64,000 nt of DNA. Source: Massilia sp. UBA2604. GTDB taxonomy: Bacteria > Pseudomonadota > Gammaproteobacteria > Burkholderiales > Burkholderiaceae_D. The stretch spans positions 1 through 64,000 of the forward strand of contig DDKG01000178.1 in the NCBI GenBank assembly GCA_002339265.1, read 5' to 3'. Shown piece by piece: positions 9,423-18,637 of this stretch (position 1 is the first letter of the stretch; every line of letters begins with the position of its first letter). The position numbers and the translations under genes were made by a program. A model generated the notes under the pieces. The model searched no databases. It was not told the DNA's origin and saw only the letters and a program-made list of their open reading frames with translations.

Positions 9423-11978
9423 TCAGAAGCGGTAATTCACCTTCACCGACGCCACCCGGCCGCGCGGATCGCCCTGGGTATAGTCGAAGAAGGCGGTCGA
9501 CGAATCCCACGACGGACGCTTGTCGCCCAGGTTATGCACGATGAAACTGACGGTCGCCGCCTGGGTCGCCTTCCACGCCAGGTTCAGGTCGAAGGTGCCA
9601 TACGGCTTGACGCGCTCGCCCGGGCGGGTGGTCTGGTCGTAGCCGTCGGTGTAGTTCCACACCAGCGTGTTGCTCCAGTCCTGGATGTCCCAGGTCAGGC
9701 CGGTCACGCCGCGCCACTTCGGGATCGAGCCGAAATAATTGTTGCCGGCGCCCTCGGTCAGCGCCAGGCCCACTGCCAGCGGCTGCTCGAACGACAGCAC
9801 GCGGCTCAGTTGCGCATTCACGGTCAGCTTGCCGTAGGCCGCCAGCGACTGCACGTGACGCAGGTCGATGTCGAAGCCGGAGACCGAGCGGTTGCCCTGG
9901 TTCGCATATTGGCGGTACAGCGTCAGGATGCGGCCCTGGGCGTCGCGCACGATCTTGCCAGGCGCGGTCGCTTCGTTGGCGATGATGTTGTCGGCCGATT
10001 CGGTGCCGATCACGCCCTCGGTACGGATGCGGTAGAAGTCCAGGCCCAGGCTGGTGCGGTTGTTCGGGGCCAGCACGATGCCGAAGTTGGCGTTGGTCGA
10101 ACGTTCCGGCGACAGGTCGGGGTTGGCGATCGTCAGGTTGGTGATGCCGCGCGCCTGGGTCGGCGAGATCGGATCGCGCGGGTCGATCGCGTTGCCGTAG
10201 CTGACTGAGGTCGAGTTGGTGATCTCGGGCAGCGACGGCGCACGAAAGCCGCGCGACAAGGTGCCGCGCACCAGCAGCCATGGCGCCGCCTGCCAGCGCA
10301 CGCTGGCCTTGGGCGAGAAAGCGCTGCCGAAGTCGTCGTAATGGTCGCCGCGACCGGCCAGGTTCAGGCTAAGGTTTGTCAAGACCGGCACGTTCAGCTC
10401 GGCGAACAGCGCCGCGACGTCGCGGCTGCCGTCGATGATGTTGATCGCCGGGCGCAGCTCGGTGCCCGACAGCACCGCGCTCGAGGTCTGCGAATCCATC
10501 TCTTCGCGGCGCCACTGGGCGCCGGCGGCGAAACCGAGCGCGCCGGCCGGCAGTTGCGCCAGCTCGCGGGTGGCGCTCAGGTCGACGGTGGTCAGCTTGG
10601 ATTCGGCCGGACGCAGCGTCGACAGGCGCAGGCGATTGCGCACTTCCTCGCTGTTGTTGGCCTGGTTGACGAAATCGTAGCTGCTGTCGGCCAGCACCTT
10701 CTCGAACTCGTAGCGGTTGACGAAGTTCTGCACGGTTTCCTTCAGCTCACTGCCGGAACGGCCGACCGAGGCGTCGTATTCCCAGCCGCCGGCATAGCCT
10801 TTCACGCCGGTCAGCACGCGGAAGAACTCCACACGGCCCTGCTTCATGCGCGGGCCCAGGTCGAACAGCGTGGCATTGAACGGCAGCGGCGTGGCGCCCA
10901 GATTGTTCGGATGGCCGACCGGCAGCACGACGGTGATGTTGTCGAGCTGCTGGGTGGCGTCGTTCCAGGCGCGCAGGCCGGTGCCGACGGTCAAGGGAGC
11001 ACTGAAGGTCTGGTCGGCGCGCGAGCGGCCATACAGCACTTCGGCATAGGCCTCGTGGTCGTGGCCGAGCTTGACGGTGCCGCGCAGCGAGGCGTGGGCG
11101 CGCTGGATGCCCGGGATCAGCGTCTTGTACTCGGCCGGGTTATAGGCCAGCACGTTGCCGCTGCGGCCAGGGGTAATTTCGCCGTAGGGTTGAATGGACA
11201 ACGGTCCCGAAGCGCCCCCCAGCCACTGGGTCGGGTCGTTGTTGACGTAGTTGGTCGGGACCCAGGCCAGGGTGCCGTTCGGATTGCCGCGGAAGTCACT
11301 GCCCGCCATCCAGCCCACCTGGTCCTGCTGCAGCTTGTCGCGCCACTGGGCGTCGGCCGAGAACACGATGCTGTAGCCATCCTCGACGAGCGAGCCGAAG
11401 CCGGTCTGCAGGGTCACGCTCTTGTCGTCCTGGCCCGTGCCCTCCGTCGAGCGGCCGACCTGGGCGCTGATCTCGGTTCCCTTGAACTCTTTATAGAGAA
11501 TAATGTTGACCACGCCGGCCACGGCGTCCGAGCCATAGACCGACGAGGCGCCGTCCTTCAGTACCTCGACGCGCTGGACCGCCGCCATCGGCAGGCTGTT
11601 CAGGTCGACGAAGACTTCCTGCAGGTTCTGGGCGGTGGCGTAGGGGCTGACCCGCTTGCCGTTCACCAGGATCAGCGTGTTCTTCTGTCCCAGGCCGCGC
11701 AACGACAGGCCGGCGGTGCCGGCCGAGAAACTGCCGGTGTACTGCTCATTGAAACTGTTGCCGCTGTTGGCCGAGATCGAGCGGATCACGTCGGCGATGC
11801 TGGCCTTGCCGGTGGCGGCCAGCTCCTTGGCCGAGATCACCTGGACGGCGCTGGCGCCTTCCTTCTGGGTGGTGCGGATGTTGGAGCCGGTGACGACGAC
11901 TTTTTCGATGTCCTGGGCGACGGCGTGTTGCGAGAATGCGGCGGCGAGCGCCACGACGATAGCGAGTGGTTTGTGCAT
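9423..11978 (-). CDS. TonB-dependent outer-membrane receptor
   Basis: An 851-residue outer-membrane importer. A Sec signal ends near AVAQ (residue 22), followed by a TonB-box-like segment VVVTGSNI, a plug domain containing SLRGLGQKNTLILVNGKR and the Gly-Ala-rich DGASSVYGSDAVAGVVN plug motif, and a 22-strand barrel ending in VNYRF with the terminal Phe needed for BAM insertion. AGGA precedes the ATG by six bases. No Fur box was seen upstream. The LytS/LytR-type pair lies just downstream in the same orientation and may regulate it or share its signal. The plug style resembles receptors for peptides, cobalamin or plant-derived compounds rather than catecholate siderophores; the ligand is not decidable. 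Confidence 0.9.
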   Translation of the reverse strand: MHKPLAIVVALAAAFSQHAVAQDIEKVVVTGSNIRTTQKEGASAVQVISAKELAATGKASIADVIRSISANSGNSFNEQYTGSFSAGTAGLSLRGLGQKNTLILVNGKRVSPYATAQNLQEVFVDLNSLPMAAVQRVEVLKDGASSVYGSDAVAGVVNIILYKEFKGTEISAQVGRSTEGTGQDDKSVTLQTGFGSLVEDGYSIVFSADAQWRDKLQQDQVGWMAGSDFRGNPNGTLAWVPTNYVNNDPTQWLGGASGPLSIQPYGEITPGRSGNVLAYNPAEYKTLIPGIQRAHASLRGTVKLGHDHEAYAEVLYGRSRADQTFSAPLTVGTGLRAWNDATQQLDNITVVLPVGHPNNLGATPLPFNATLFDLGPRMKQGRVEFFRVLTGVKGYAGGWEYDASVGRSGSELKETVQNFVNRYEFEKVLADSSYDFVNQANNSEEVRNRLRLSTLRPAESKLTTVDLSATRELAQLPAGALGFAAGAQWRREEMDSQTSSAVLSGTELRPAINIIDGSRDVAALFAELNVPVLTNLSLNLAGRGDHYDDFGSAFSPKASVRWQAAPWLLVRGTLSRGFRAPSLPEITNSTSVSYGNAIDPRDPISPTQARGITNLTIANPDLSPERSTNANFGIVLAPNNRTSLGLDFYRIRTEGVIGTESADNIIANEATAPGKIVRDAQGRILTLYRQYANQGNRSVSGFDIDLRHVQSLAAYGKLTVNAQLSRVLSFEQPLAVGLALTEGAGNNYFGSIPKWRGVTGLTWDIQDWSNTLVWNYTDGYDQTTRPGERVKPYGTFDLNLAWKATQAATVSFIVHNLGDKRPSWDSSTAFFDYTQGDPRGRVASVKVNYRF

Positions 11979-12362
11979 GGTGTTCCTGGTGGTGGTCTTG
12001 CCTTGGGCGGCGCACGAGGCGCCGCTGCGGGCGTGCGCTCCCTGCCCCGCCCGTGATGGCGGGTGCGAGAGACGGCTGTATGGGTCAGGCGATCAGTGAC
12101 GCGGCATTCGACAGCACGCCCCGACCTGGCCCGGCATGTGCACCGTGCGGGTTGGTGAACGTGGATGCTGCGAATGTGTCATGGCTGAATGATCGTCGAA
12201 TTCCTGTGGAAGAAGCATAATACTGGACGGAAATGCTATGCCAAACGAATAAATAAATACAAGCTTATGCAAACCGCCATCGAAAGGCCTCCTGGCCATC
12301 GGATTGACCGTATTTGCTCAACATGTCATATTGCAATTTTTCTATCTCAAGGAAGTCAACGC
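11979..12362. other. 384-bp intergenic region between divergent genes
   Basis: Gap between the divergent TonB receptor and M28 peptidase genes. The half nearer the receptor is GC-rich and the half nearer the peptidase (about 12185-12350) is AT-rich, as expected for a promoter. A possible promoter for the peptidase is listed separately. I found no convincing ORF, palindromic operator or RNA gene. Confidence 0.6.
12304..12332 (+). promoter_or_regulatory. Candidate promoter of the M28 peptidase gene
   Basis: TTGACC (12304-12309), 17-bp spacer, CATATT (12327-12332), in an AT-rich stretch 31 bp before the ATG. Only the -35 is close to consensus. Confidence 0.4.
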
Positions 12363-13820
12363 ATGCGTCACCTTGTCTCTGCCCTCGGCTTCAGCGTCGC
12401 CCTCGCCGGCTGCGCGATCCAGGCCGATGCGCCCCGCGCCTCCTCCCATGATCCGCTCACCACGCAGATCTCGGCTGACTCGCTGCGCGGCCACCTGTCG
12501 TTCCTCTCGTCCGATATGCTCGAAGGCCGCGGCACGCCGTCGCGGGGCGTCGACCTGGCCGGCGAATACATCGCCGCCCAGTTCCGCCGCGCCGGCCTGG
12601 AAGCAGCAGGCGACGACGGCTACTACCAGACCGCCAACTGGCAATACGCCAAGCGCGGCGAAAAGGACATCGCCATCACGGTGACGGCGGGCGGCAAGAC
12701 GATCGAGGTCCCGCTGGGCGGCGCCTCGGCCAACTTCGTCGATCCGGTCACGCTCAAGAACACCCCGGCGGTGTTCATGCAATGGCAGGCGGCGCTGGAC
12801 GACAAGGGCGCTGCCGACGGCAAGGTGCTGGTCGTGCCTGCGGCGGCAATCCCCGGCGCGGCCGGCGTGCTGCAATCGAAGCTGCAGAGCAAACCGGCGC
12901 TGATCGTGATGATCGACCGCGAACGCCGCCACGGCCGCACCCAAGGCGGCTGGCTGATCGATCCGAGCCAGCCGGTGGCCAAGAACGGCCCGCCGGTCGT
13001 GCTGCTGCATGCGGCCGATGTCGCGGGCACGCTGGAACAAGGCGGCGCGAGCGTGGCCGCCAGGGTCGCGGCGCCGAGCGTCAGCCCGGTCAAGCTGCGC
13101 AATGTGATCGGCGTGCTGCGCGGATCCGATCCGCAACTCAAGGACACCTACGTCATGCTCAGCGCCCACTATGACCACCTGGGCATCCGCGACGGCGAGA
13201 TCTTCAATGGCGCCAACGACGACGGCAGCGGCACCGTGTCGGTGATCGAGATTGCCGCGGCCATGGCCGCGCAAAAGGAACGTCCACGCCGCAGCATCGC
13301 GTTCGTCGCCCTGTTCGGCGAGGAACTGGGCCTGCTGGGATCGCGCTACTATGCGAAGAATCCCGTGTTCCCGCTCAAGGACACGGTAATGAACCTGAAC
13401 CTGGAACAGCTGGGCCGCACCGACGACAGCGAAGGCCCGCAAGTCGCGTCCGCGACCATGACCGGCTTCGACTATTCGACCGTCGGCACGACCATGCAGC
13501 GCGCCGCCGAACGCACGGGCATCCGCTTCTGGAAGCACCCGACCAACAGCGACCGCTATTTCGCGCGCAGCGACAACCAGGCGCTGGCCGATGCCGGCGT
13601 GCCGGCCCACACGCTGGCCGTGGCATTCGGCTTCCCCGACTACCACGGCAAGGACGACACCTGGGACAAGATCGACTATGACAATATGGCGCGCGTGAAC
13701 CGCATGATCGCCGTCGCCCTGCGGGACATCGCCAACGACACGACCAAGCCGGCATGGACCGAGGTGCCGAACGCCGCCAAGTACCGCGAGGCGGCGCGCG
13801 CGCTGCACGCGGCGCCCTGA
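12363..13820 (+). CDS. M28-family metallopeptidase, lipoprotein
   Basis: A 485-residue exported zinc aminopeptidase-like protein. The start at 12363 is set by AAGGAAG 7 bases upstream and by the lipoprotein signal that follows (lipobox ALAGC, Cys17); the frame is open further upstream but without signal features. Metal ligands of family M28 are present in order: H269 (LSAHYDHLG), D286 (NGANDDGSG), the E320-E321 pair (LFGEELGLLGS, first Glu catalytic), E348 (NLEQLGR) and H428 (DYHGKDDTWDKID). A PA-like insert occupies roughly residues 100-240. It would trim peptides at the cell envelope. Divergent from the TonB receptor; the MOSC gene follows after 16 bp. Confidence 0.9.
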   Translation: MRHLVSALGFSVALAGCAIQADAPRASSHDPLTTQISADSLRGHLSFLSSDMLEGRGTPSRGVDLAGEYIAAQFRRAGLEAAGDDGYYQTANWQYAKRGEKDIAITVTAGGKTIEVPLGGASANFVDPVTLKNTPAVFMQWQAALDDKGAADGKVLVVPAAAIPGAAGVLQSKLQSKPALIVMIDRERRHGRTQGGWLIDPSQPVAKNGPPVVLLHAADVAGTLEQGGASVAARVAAPSVSPVKLRNVIGVLRGSDPQLKDTYVMLSAHYDHLGIRDGEIFNGANDDGSGTVSVIEIAAAMAAQKERPRRSIAFVALFGEELGLLGSRYYAKNPVFPLKDTVMNLNLEQLGRTDDSEGPQVASATMTGFDYSTVGTTMQRAAERTGIRFWKHPTNSDRYFARSDNQALADAGVPAHTLAVAFGFPDYHGKDDTWDKIDYDNMARVNRMIAVALRDIANDTTKPAWTEVPNAAKYREAARALHAAP

Positions 13821-13836
13821 TGCGGGTGTCGACCAG

Positions 13837-14538
13837 GTGATTGCCGGATTGTCGATCCGCCCTGCCGGCGCGCCCGCGCCGGTGCGGGTCGACAGCATGC
13901 TGCTGATCGCCGGCAGCGGCGCCGAAGGCGATCGCCACCTGGATCCGCTCTCGCCGCGCCAGCTGCTGCTGGCGCACCACCAAAGCTATACGGCCCTTGG
14001 GTTGGCGCCGCAGGCGCTGCGCGAGAACCTGCTGCTCGACGACGATATCGAACGCCTGCCATCCGGGACCGTGCTGCAGCTCGGCGCACAGGCCAGGGTG
14101 CGCCTGATGTTCGCCTGCGAGGCTTGCGGAAGGCTCGACCTGCGCGGCGAACGGTTGGCGGCGACGGTCGGCTCCCGGCGCGGCGTTCTGGCGCGGGTTG
14201 TTGAAGGCGGCGTCATACGCCCGGGCGATCCCGTGCTTGATCTGGGTCAGCGCTTTCCATCATGGTCCGATGACTGGCGCCTGCGTGTACGGCAGGTGCT
14301 CGATGCCGTCCCTCCCGGCGCAGTGATCGACTACGCTCGACTGGCGCACCTGGCCGGCATACAGTCGAGCTACTGCCGCGCGTTTCCACGCCTGCTGCGC
14401 GCGCTGGGGCCGGACTTCGCGGACAAGGCCATCGCAGCGCGCAGGGCTTCCTCGCGCCCACGCTGGAACGGTGCGGGCCTGTTCGACCTTAGCGACCCGG
14501 GCGCGTCGAACTCTTCTTCCCCAGCACCTCTTCCCTGA
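13837..14538 (+). CDS. MOSC domain protein with C-terminal MGMT-like winged helix
   Basis: A 233-residue two-part protein. Residues about 15-130 form a MOSC beta-barrel (GAEGDRHL, LRENLLLD and FACEACGRLDLR with the Cys expected of the sulfur-carrier site). Residues about 145-215 (VRQVLDAVPPGAVIDYARLA and a following helix) resemble the winged-helix DNA-binding region of O6-alkylguanine transferases and their ATL relatives, but the catalytic PCHR motif is absent. GTG at 13837 is the start, 16 bp after the peptidase stop. The last 50 bp overlap the 3' end of the convergent S41-type gene. The fold assignment of the C-terminal half is inference from the motif pattern. Confidence 0.7.
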   Translation: MIAGLSIRPAGAPAPVRVDSMLLIAGSGAEGDRHLDPLSPRQLLLAHHQSYTALGLAPQALRENLLLDDDIERLPSGTVLQLGAQARVRLMFACEACGRLDLRGERLAATVGSRRGVLARVVEGGVIRPGDPVLDLGQRFPSWSDDWRLRVRQVLDAVPPGAVIDYARLAHLAGIQSSYCRAFPRLLRALGPDFADKAIAARRASSRPRWNGAGLFDLSDPGASNSSSPAPLP

Positions 14539-15973
14539 TCCACGCCTGGACCGCCGCCGTGTCGGTGATATTCCCGGCAAACACGCGATCCGGGCGGTGC
14601 GGGATATTGTCGCCACGTTCGCGCCCGTCTCGCGTGACGACGGGAACCTCGATCACGCCATTCCCGCTCGGCAGCGGCGCCCCGAAACCGGTGCCGGTAC
14701 GCGAATCGATCCCGGTCTCGACGCCGATCTGCTCGACACCGGGGAAACGCTTCAGCTCATCGACGAACACGATGCAGGCGCTGGCGCAGTTGTAGTCGGT
14801 CAGCAGCAGTACCCTGGCTTTCACGGGATTGACCGGCGATCCAGCCGGCAGCGGCACGGCCCTCGCATTTTTCGGGGTGACGAATACCGTTTCGCCCGAC
14901 TCCAGCGCGCGCTGGTACTTCGCGTAGTCGGGATCGAACGGCGTGCCGTCGACTGGCGGGACCAGCGCATCGATCTCGGCCGCGCTGTCGCTCCTGAAAT
15001 AGGCGAGAATCTCGGGTGTGGTCCGATAAACGTGCGCAATCCCGAGCCGCGAGCGCGCGTGGAGATTGGCGTAGTCCTCGCCATACAGCGCGCGCAGGAA
15101 ACCCATGAACCATTCGTAGGAGCCGCCCCCATTGCCGCGAACGTCGAGCACGATGACGGACTTGTCGCGCAAGGCCGGCGCCTCGGCGATCAGCCGTCTG
15201 AAGGCCTGGCCCTCCGCCTGCGTCTGCGGCGCGAAGAAACCCATCCGTACCCAGGCGCCGTCGGCGCCGAACGGTGCGACCGCTGCGACCCGGTCGTTGA
15301 ACACGGTCGCGGCGCGGCGGTCCGCCGCGAATCTGCTCGCGGCCACCGGCTGCCAGTCGAGCACCACGTCCCGACCGCCGATGGTGCAGCTGCGCGGGCG
15401 CGGGATGAAAGGGCTGCCGCTGTCGCGCAATACCAGGGGACCGGCCCAGTTCCCGGTCGACTCCAGCCCCGGGATGATCTGCTCGTAGGCGGCGACCTGG
15501 TTTGCCCACTCGGCGAGCGGCCTGCCATCGCAGTGGGTCACCTCCTGCCCGGAGTGCGCGCTACCCTGGCTCGACACCGCGAGATAGCGACCGCCACGAT
15601 AGACGAGCTGGAACCCAGGCCACTGGTAAGTCGCAGGCAGCAGCGAGAAATTCACGCGCAGGTGCAAGTCTTGCAGGGATCCGACGAAGCGGCTGAGCGC
15701 GTGGCGGTAGCCGGCGTAGCTGCTGACGCGCGTGGACTCGGCATCGAACACACGCCGGGCCGCAGCTAGCTGCGCGGTGAAAGCCTGCTTGTCCGGGTAG
15801 ACCGCCGTGATGGACTGTCGCTCGAGCCAGTGGGTGACGAAGTCGGCATCCGCCTGCGCCATCGTGGCCCAGGGATCCTGTGGCGTTGCCGCCGGAGCGG
15901 CAGCGGTGTAAAGGCTGCAGAAGCTGGCCGCCAGCAGCGTGCGCAGCGGCTTGATGGATGACGTGGTATGCAT
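14489..15973 (-). CDS. S41-family (C-terminal processing/tricorn-like) peptidase
   Basis: A 494-residue secreted protein with an N-terminal Sec signal (MHTTSSIKPLRTLLAASFCS, cleavage near APAA). The C-terminal half has the S41 core: VIVLDVRGNGGGS (LDxRxNxGG) and TDYNCASACIVFVDELK, which carries the nucleophile Ser. The N-terminal half probably holds a degenerate PDZ-like or lid region. Start is placed at the ATG at 15973; the frame is open 37 codons further upstream but without signal features. Its last 50 bp overlap the MOSC gene in antiparallel fashion. Function is likely envelope proteolysis; specific substrate is unknown. Confidence 0.8.
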   Translation of the reverse strand: MHTTSSIKPLRTLLAASFCSLYTAAAPAATPQDPWATMAQADADFVTHWLERQSITAVYPDKQAFTAQLAAARRVFDAESTRVSSYAGYRHALSRFVGSLQDLHLRVNFSLLPATYQWPGFQLVYRGGRYLAVSSQGSAHSGQEVTHCDGRPLAEWANQVAAYEQIIPGLESTGNWAGPLVLRDSGSPFIPRPRSCTIGGRDVVLDWQPVAASRFAADRRAATVFNDRVAAVAPFGADGAWVRMGFFAPQTQAEGQAFRRLIAEAPALRDKSVIVLDVRGNGGGSYEWFMGFLRALYGEDYANLHARSRLGIAHVYRTTPEILAYFRSDSAAEIDALVPPVDGTPFDPDYAKYQRALESGETVFVTPKNARAVPLPAGSPVNPVKARVLLLTDYNCASACIVFVDELKRFPGVEQIGVETGIDSRTGTGFGAPLPSGNGVIEVPVVTRDGRERGDNIPHRPDRVFAGNITDTAAVQAWIREEVLGKKSSTRPGR

Positions 15974-16090
15974 GGCTTCCTCGATGCGCTTGACATAAAT
16001 GCATTGCAGCAAGCGTTGTACCATACGAGAGGTGCAAGAAACCGCCGAGCAGGGGTACGGAATGTGCGTTTCTGTGTCGCACAAAGCGCG

Positions 16091-17014
16091 TCATGACGAT
16101 TTTGGCTTGAGCCGTGACACACCGAGGATCACCAGCGCCAGCCCGCCCAGCTGGTATGGCGACAGTGGCTCGCCCAGCAGCAGCCAGGACGCGAACACGG
16201 TCAGCACCGGCCCCAGGTTGCCCACTGCCGCCGCCTGGGCAGTCCCCATGCGCTGGATCCCCAGCGCCAGCCAGTAGATGGGCAAGGCGGTGGACACCAC
16301 GGCCATCAGGCCGCCATTCAGCCATACCGCCGGCGGCAGGCTGGGCAAGGACGTGGGGTCGCCTGCCACCAGGTAATGCCCCAGCACGAAGACGCAGGAA
16401 GCGCTGCCTGCGAGTCCGGCCAGGCGCATGGAACCGATCCGGACCACGAGTGCGCCGGTACCGAGATAATACAGGGCGTAAGTCACGGCGCTGGCAAACA
16501 CCCAGACCGAGCCAACCATCACGTCGCGGCTCCAGCCGGTAGCCTGCAGGTCGTGGACGAAGCCGATGCCCAGGCCGAGGTAGCAGATCGCCAGCGCCTG
16601 CAGCGTGCGCGGCCCCGGCCACTGGCGCGTAAGACAAGCGTGGAACAACAGCACCAGGGTCGGATACAGGAAAAGGATCAGGCGCTCCAGCCCGGCCGTG
16701 ATGGTTTCCAGCCCATAGAAATCGAACAGGCTGGAAAGATAGTAGCCAAGAAAACCCAGCAACGCGATGTGGGCGCCGTCCTTCAGCGACAGCGGCGCAG
16801 CCTTCGGGTCGCGCGCCAGCCAGGCCAGCCACAGGAACAACGGCAGCGCAAAACCCATGCGCAGGGCCAGCAGGGTGAGCGCATCGACCGGCGCCGCTGC
16901 ATAGCCCAGCTTGACGAACACCGCCTTCATGCTGAAGCCGGCGGCGGCCAGCACCGCGTACAGGCGGCCGTCCTGCGACCAGCTGCGCAGGCGTACTTGG
17001 GTTGGACTCATCAT
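16091..17014 (-). CDS. EamA/DMT-family transporter
   Basis: A 307-residue inner-membrane protein with about ten hydrophobic helices in two EamA repeats, the drug/metabolite transporter architecture. The second repeat ends in LGEPLSPYQLGGLALVILGV, the usual last-helix signature. It is divergent from a LysR-type gene with 93 bp between starts, a common arrangement in which the regulator controls the exporter. Substrate is undetermined; amino acid or metabolite efflux is usual in this family. Confidence 0.88.
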   Translation of the reverse strand: MMSPTQVRLRSWSQDGRLYAVLAAAGFSMKAVFVKLGYAAAPVDALTLLALRMGFALPLFLWLAWLARDPKAAPLSLKDGAHIALLGFLGYYLSSLFDFYGLETITAGLERLILFLYPTLVLLFHACLTRQWPGPRTLQALAICYLGLGIGFVHDLQATGWSRDVMVGSVWVFASAVTYALYYLGTGALVVRIGSMRLAGLAGSASCVFVLGHYLVAGDPTSLPSLPPAVWLNGGLMAVVSTALPIYWLALGIQRMGTAQAAAVGNLGPVLTVFASWLLLGEPLSPYQLGGLALVILGVSRLKPKSS

Positions 17015-17107
17015 CTGGCTTCAGTAGCAAAGACCTTATTCTGCCGAGAAAGCATTCAGGCTAGAATGCGCCAATCCTGGACCGAGCCTTCGCGCGACGA
17101 GAAACCC

Positions 17108-17995
17108 ATGCATTTCGACCTTACCGACCTGCGCCTCCTGCTGGCGATCGCCGACGCCGGGAGCTTGAGCAAGGCCGCCGAGCGCTTCCCGATCGCCCTG
17201 TCGGCGGCCAGCAACCGCCTGCGCGGCTTCGAGGACGATTGCGGCATCGTCGTCTTCACGCGTTCCGCCGGCGGCATGACGCCGACGGCGGACGGCCGCT
17301 TCATCCTGGAACGCGCGGCGCGCGTCGTCAGCGAGGTCGACCAGCTGCGAGACACCGTGCGCGAGCTGCGCGGGCCGCAGCGCAGCGCCATTCGCCTGGC
17401 CGGCACCACGGTGGCGATCAGCACTTTTCTACCGGCCGCGCTGGGCCTGTTCCTGGCCGACCACCCTGAAGTCGACCTGCAGCTCGAAGAACGCACCAGC
17501 CGCGACATTCTGCAGGCAGTGCGCGGGCGCGAGATCGAGATCGGCATCCTGGACGGCAATGTGGCGACCGGCGACGTGATCTCCTTGCCGTTTCGTACCG
17601 ACCGCCTGGTGCTGCTGGTACCCAACGGCCACCCGCTGGCCGAGCGCCCCGCCACCCGGATGCGCGACGCCTTCGAGTTCGCCTTCGTCTGCCTGCCGGC
17701 CGAGCGCCCGATGCAGCACTTCATCGAGGCGCGCGCGGTGCAGAGTGGACGGCCGCTCAAGGTGCGCGTGCGGGCGCCCAGCTTCGACGCCATCGCCCAG
17801 CTGGTGGCGCAGGACGCCGGCATCGCCATGCTGCCCGAGGCCGCCGCCAGCCGCTTCGCCCGCGAGCTGCCGGCCAGCATCGTGACGCTGGACGATACCT
17901 GGGCCAACCCGGAACTTCGCGTGTGTTTTGCCGATCCGACAACGCTGTCTCCGCATGCGGAAACGTTGTTACGTTATCTAGCGCACAGCGGATGA
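17108..17995 (+). CDS. LysR-family transcriptional regulator
   Basis: A 295-residue LysR-type regulator. The N-terminal winged HTH (residues 1-60) contains LRLLLAIADAGSLSKAAERF, and the effector-binding domain (about 90-290) has two periplasmic-binding-protein-like lobes. The frame is open far upstream, but the ATG at 17108 gives the canonical LysR N-terminus. It faces away from the DMT exporter gene and probably controls it. The inducer is not predictable. Confidence 0.9.
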   Translation: MHFDLTDLRLLLAIADAGSLSKAAERFPIALSAASNRLRGFEDDCGIVVFTRSAGGMTPTADGRFILERAARVVSEVDQLRDTVRELRGPQRSAIRLAGTTVAISTFLPAALGLFLADHPEVDLQLEERTSRDILQAVRGREIEIGILDGNVATGDVISLPFRTDRLVLLVPNGHPLAERPATRMRDAFEFAFVCLPAERPMQHFIEARAVQSGRPLKVRVRAPSFDAIAQLVAQDAGIAMLPEAAASRFARELPASIVTLDDTWANPELRVCFADPTTLSPHAETLLRYLAHSG

Positions 17996-18106
17996 GTATT
18001 GGAAATGTTGTAATAACTCCGTCGCGCACGATTGCGGTCGTGGCGTGAGTCAAAAATTAGCAGCAGGTGTAAGCTAAACGACAACATTTATTTTAAGGAG
18101 CACACC

Positions 18107-18496
18107 ATGAAAACCACTATCGCCCTCTCCGCCCTCATGCTGTCCGTCGCCGTGCTGGCTACCGGCTGCAACAAGAACGACAATATGGGCCCAGCGCAAG
18201 AAGCCGGCGCCGCCGTCGACAATGCCGGCCGCGCCGTGGCCAATGAAACCCGCGAAGGCGTGGCTGCTGCCGACGCCGCCGCCGAACGCGCTGGCGACCG
18301 TATCGAAGCCGCCGGCGACCGCGCCGAAGCCGCTGCCGACCGTGCCGGCGACCGCATCGACAACGCCACCGCCGAAGTGCGCCAGGAATCGCGGGAAGCC
18401 GCTGCCGAAGCCAAGGACGCTGCCAGCGACGCCACCGCCGCTGCTGGCCGCAGCGTCGAACGCGCTGGCGAAAAAATGCAGGACGCTTCGAAGTAA
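18107..18496 (+). CDS. Ala/Glu/Arg-rich lipoprotein
   Basis: A 129-residue lipoprotein. An AAGGAG ribosome site ends 6 bases before the ATG. The signal peptide ends in a lipobox LATGC, after which the mature chain is a low-complexity helix built of repeated AADRAGDRIEAAGDRAE-type units (about residues 45-125), predicted to be an extended amphipathic coil. Composition (Ala, Glu, Asp, Arg, no aromatics) resembles YtxH/LEA-like or Lpp-like envelope stress proteins. It is monocistronic, with an AT-rich leader of about 110 bp. Role is unknown; a structural or desiccation/envelope role is inference only. Confidence 0.75.
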   Translation: MKTTIALSALMLSVAVLATGCNKNDNMGPAQEAGAAVDNAGRAVANETREGVAAADAAAERAGDRIEAAGDRAEAAADRAGDRIDNATAEVRQESREAAAEAKDAASDATAAAGRSVERAGEKMQDASK

Positions 18497-18637
18497 TCCG
18501 ATAGCAATTTGAACGCCATCGAGCCGCGAACCGGGTAGCCGGTGTCGCGGCTTGTCCGTTTGCCTCTCGGCATTCGGCCGGCCGGCGCCGCGCTCTGCTA
18601 TGCTGGAACGCCCAACGACCTGCATGCGTCCGCCTTC

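Noticed and set aside
12189..12362. 58-codon extension upstream of the M28 peptidase
   Set aside because: No signal peptide or ribosome site until 12363; the extension crosses the putative promoter.
16376..17107. 244-codon extension upstream of the LysR ORF
   Set aside because: It is antisense to the DMT transporter; the LysR N-terminus begins at 17108.
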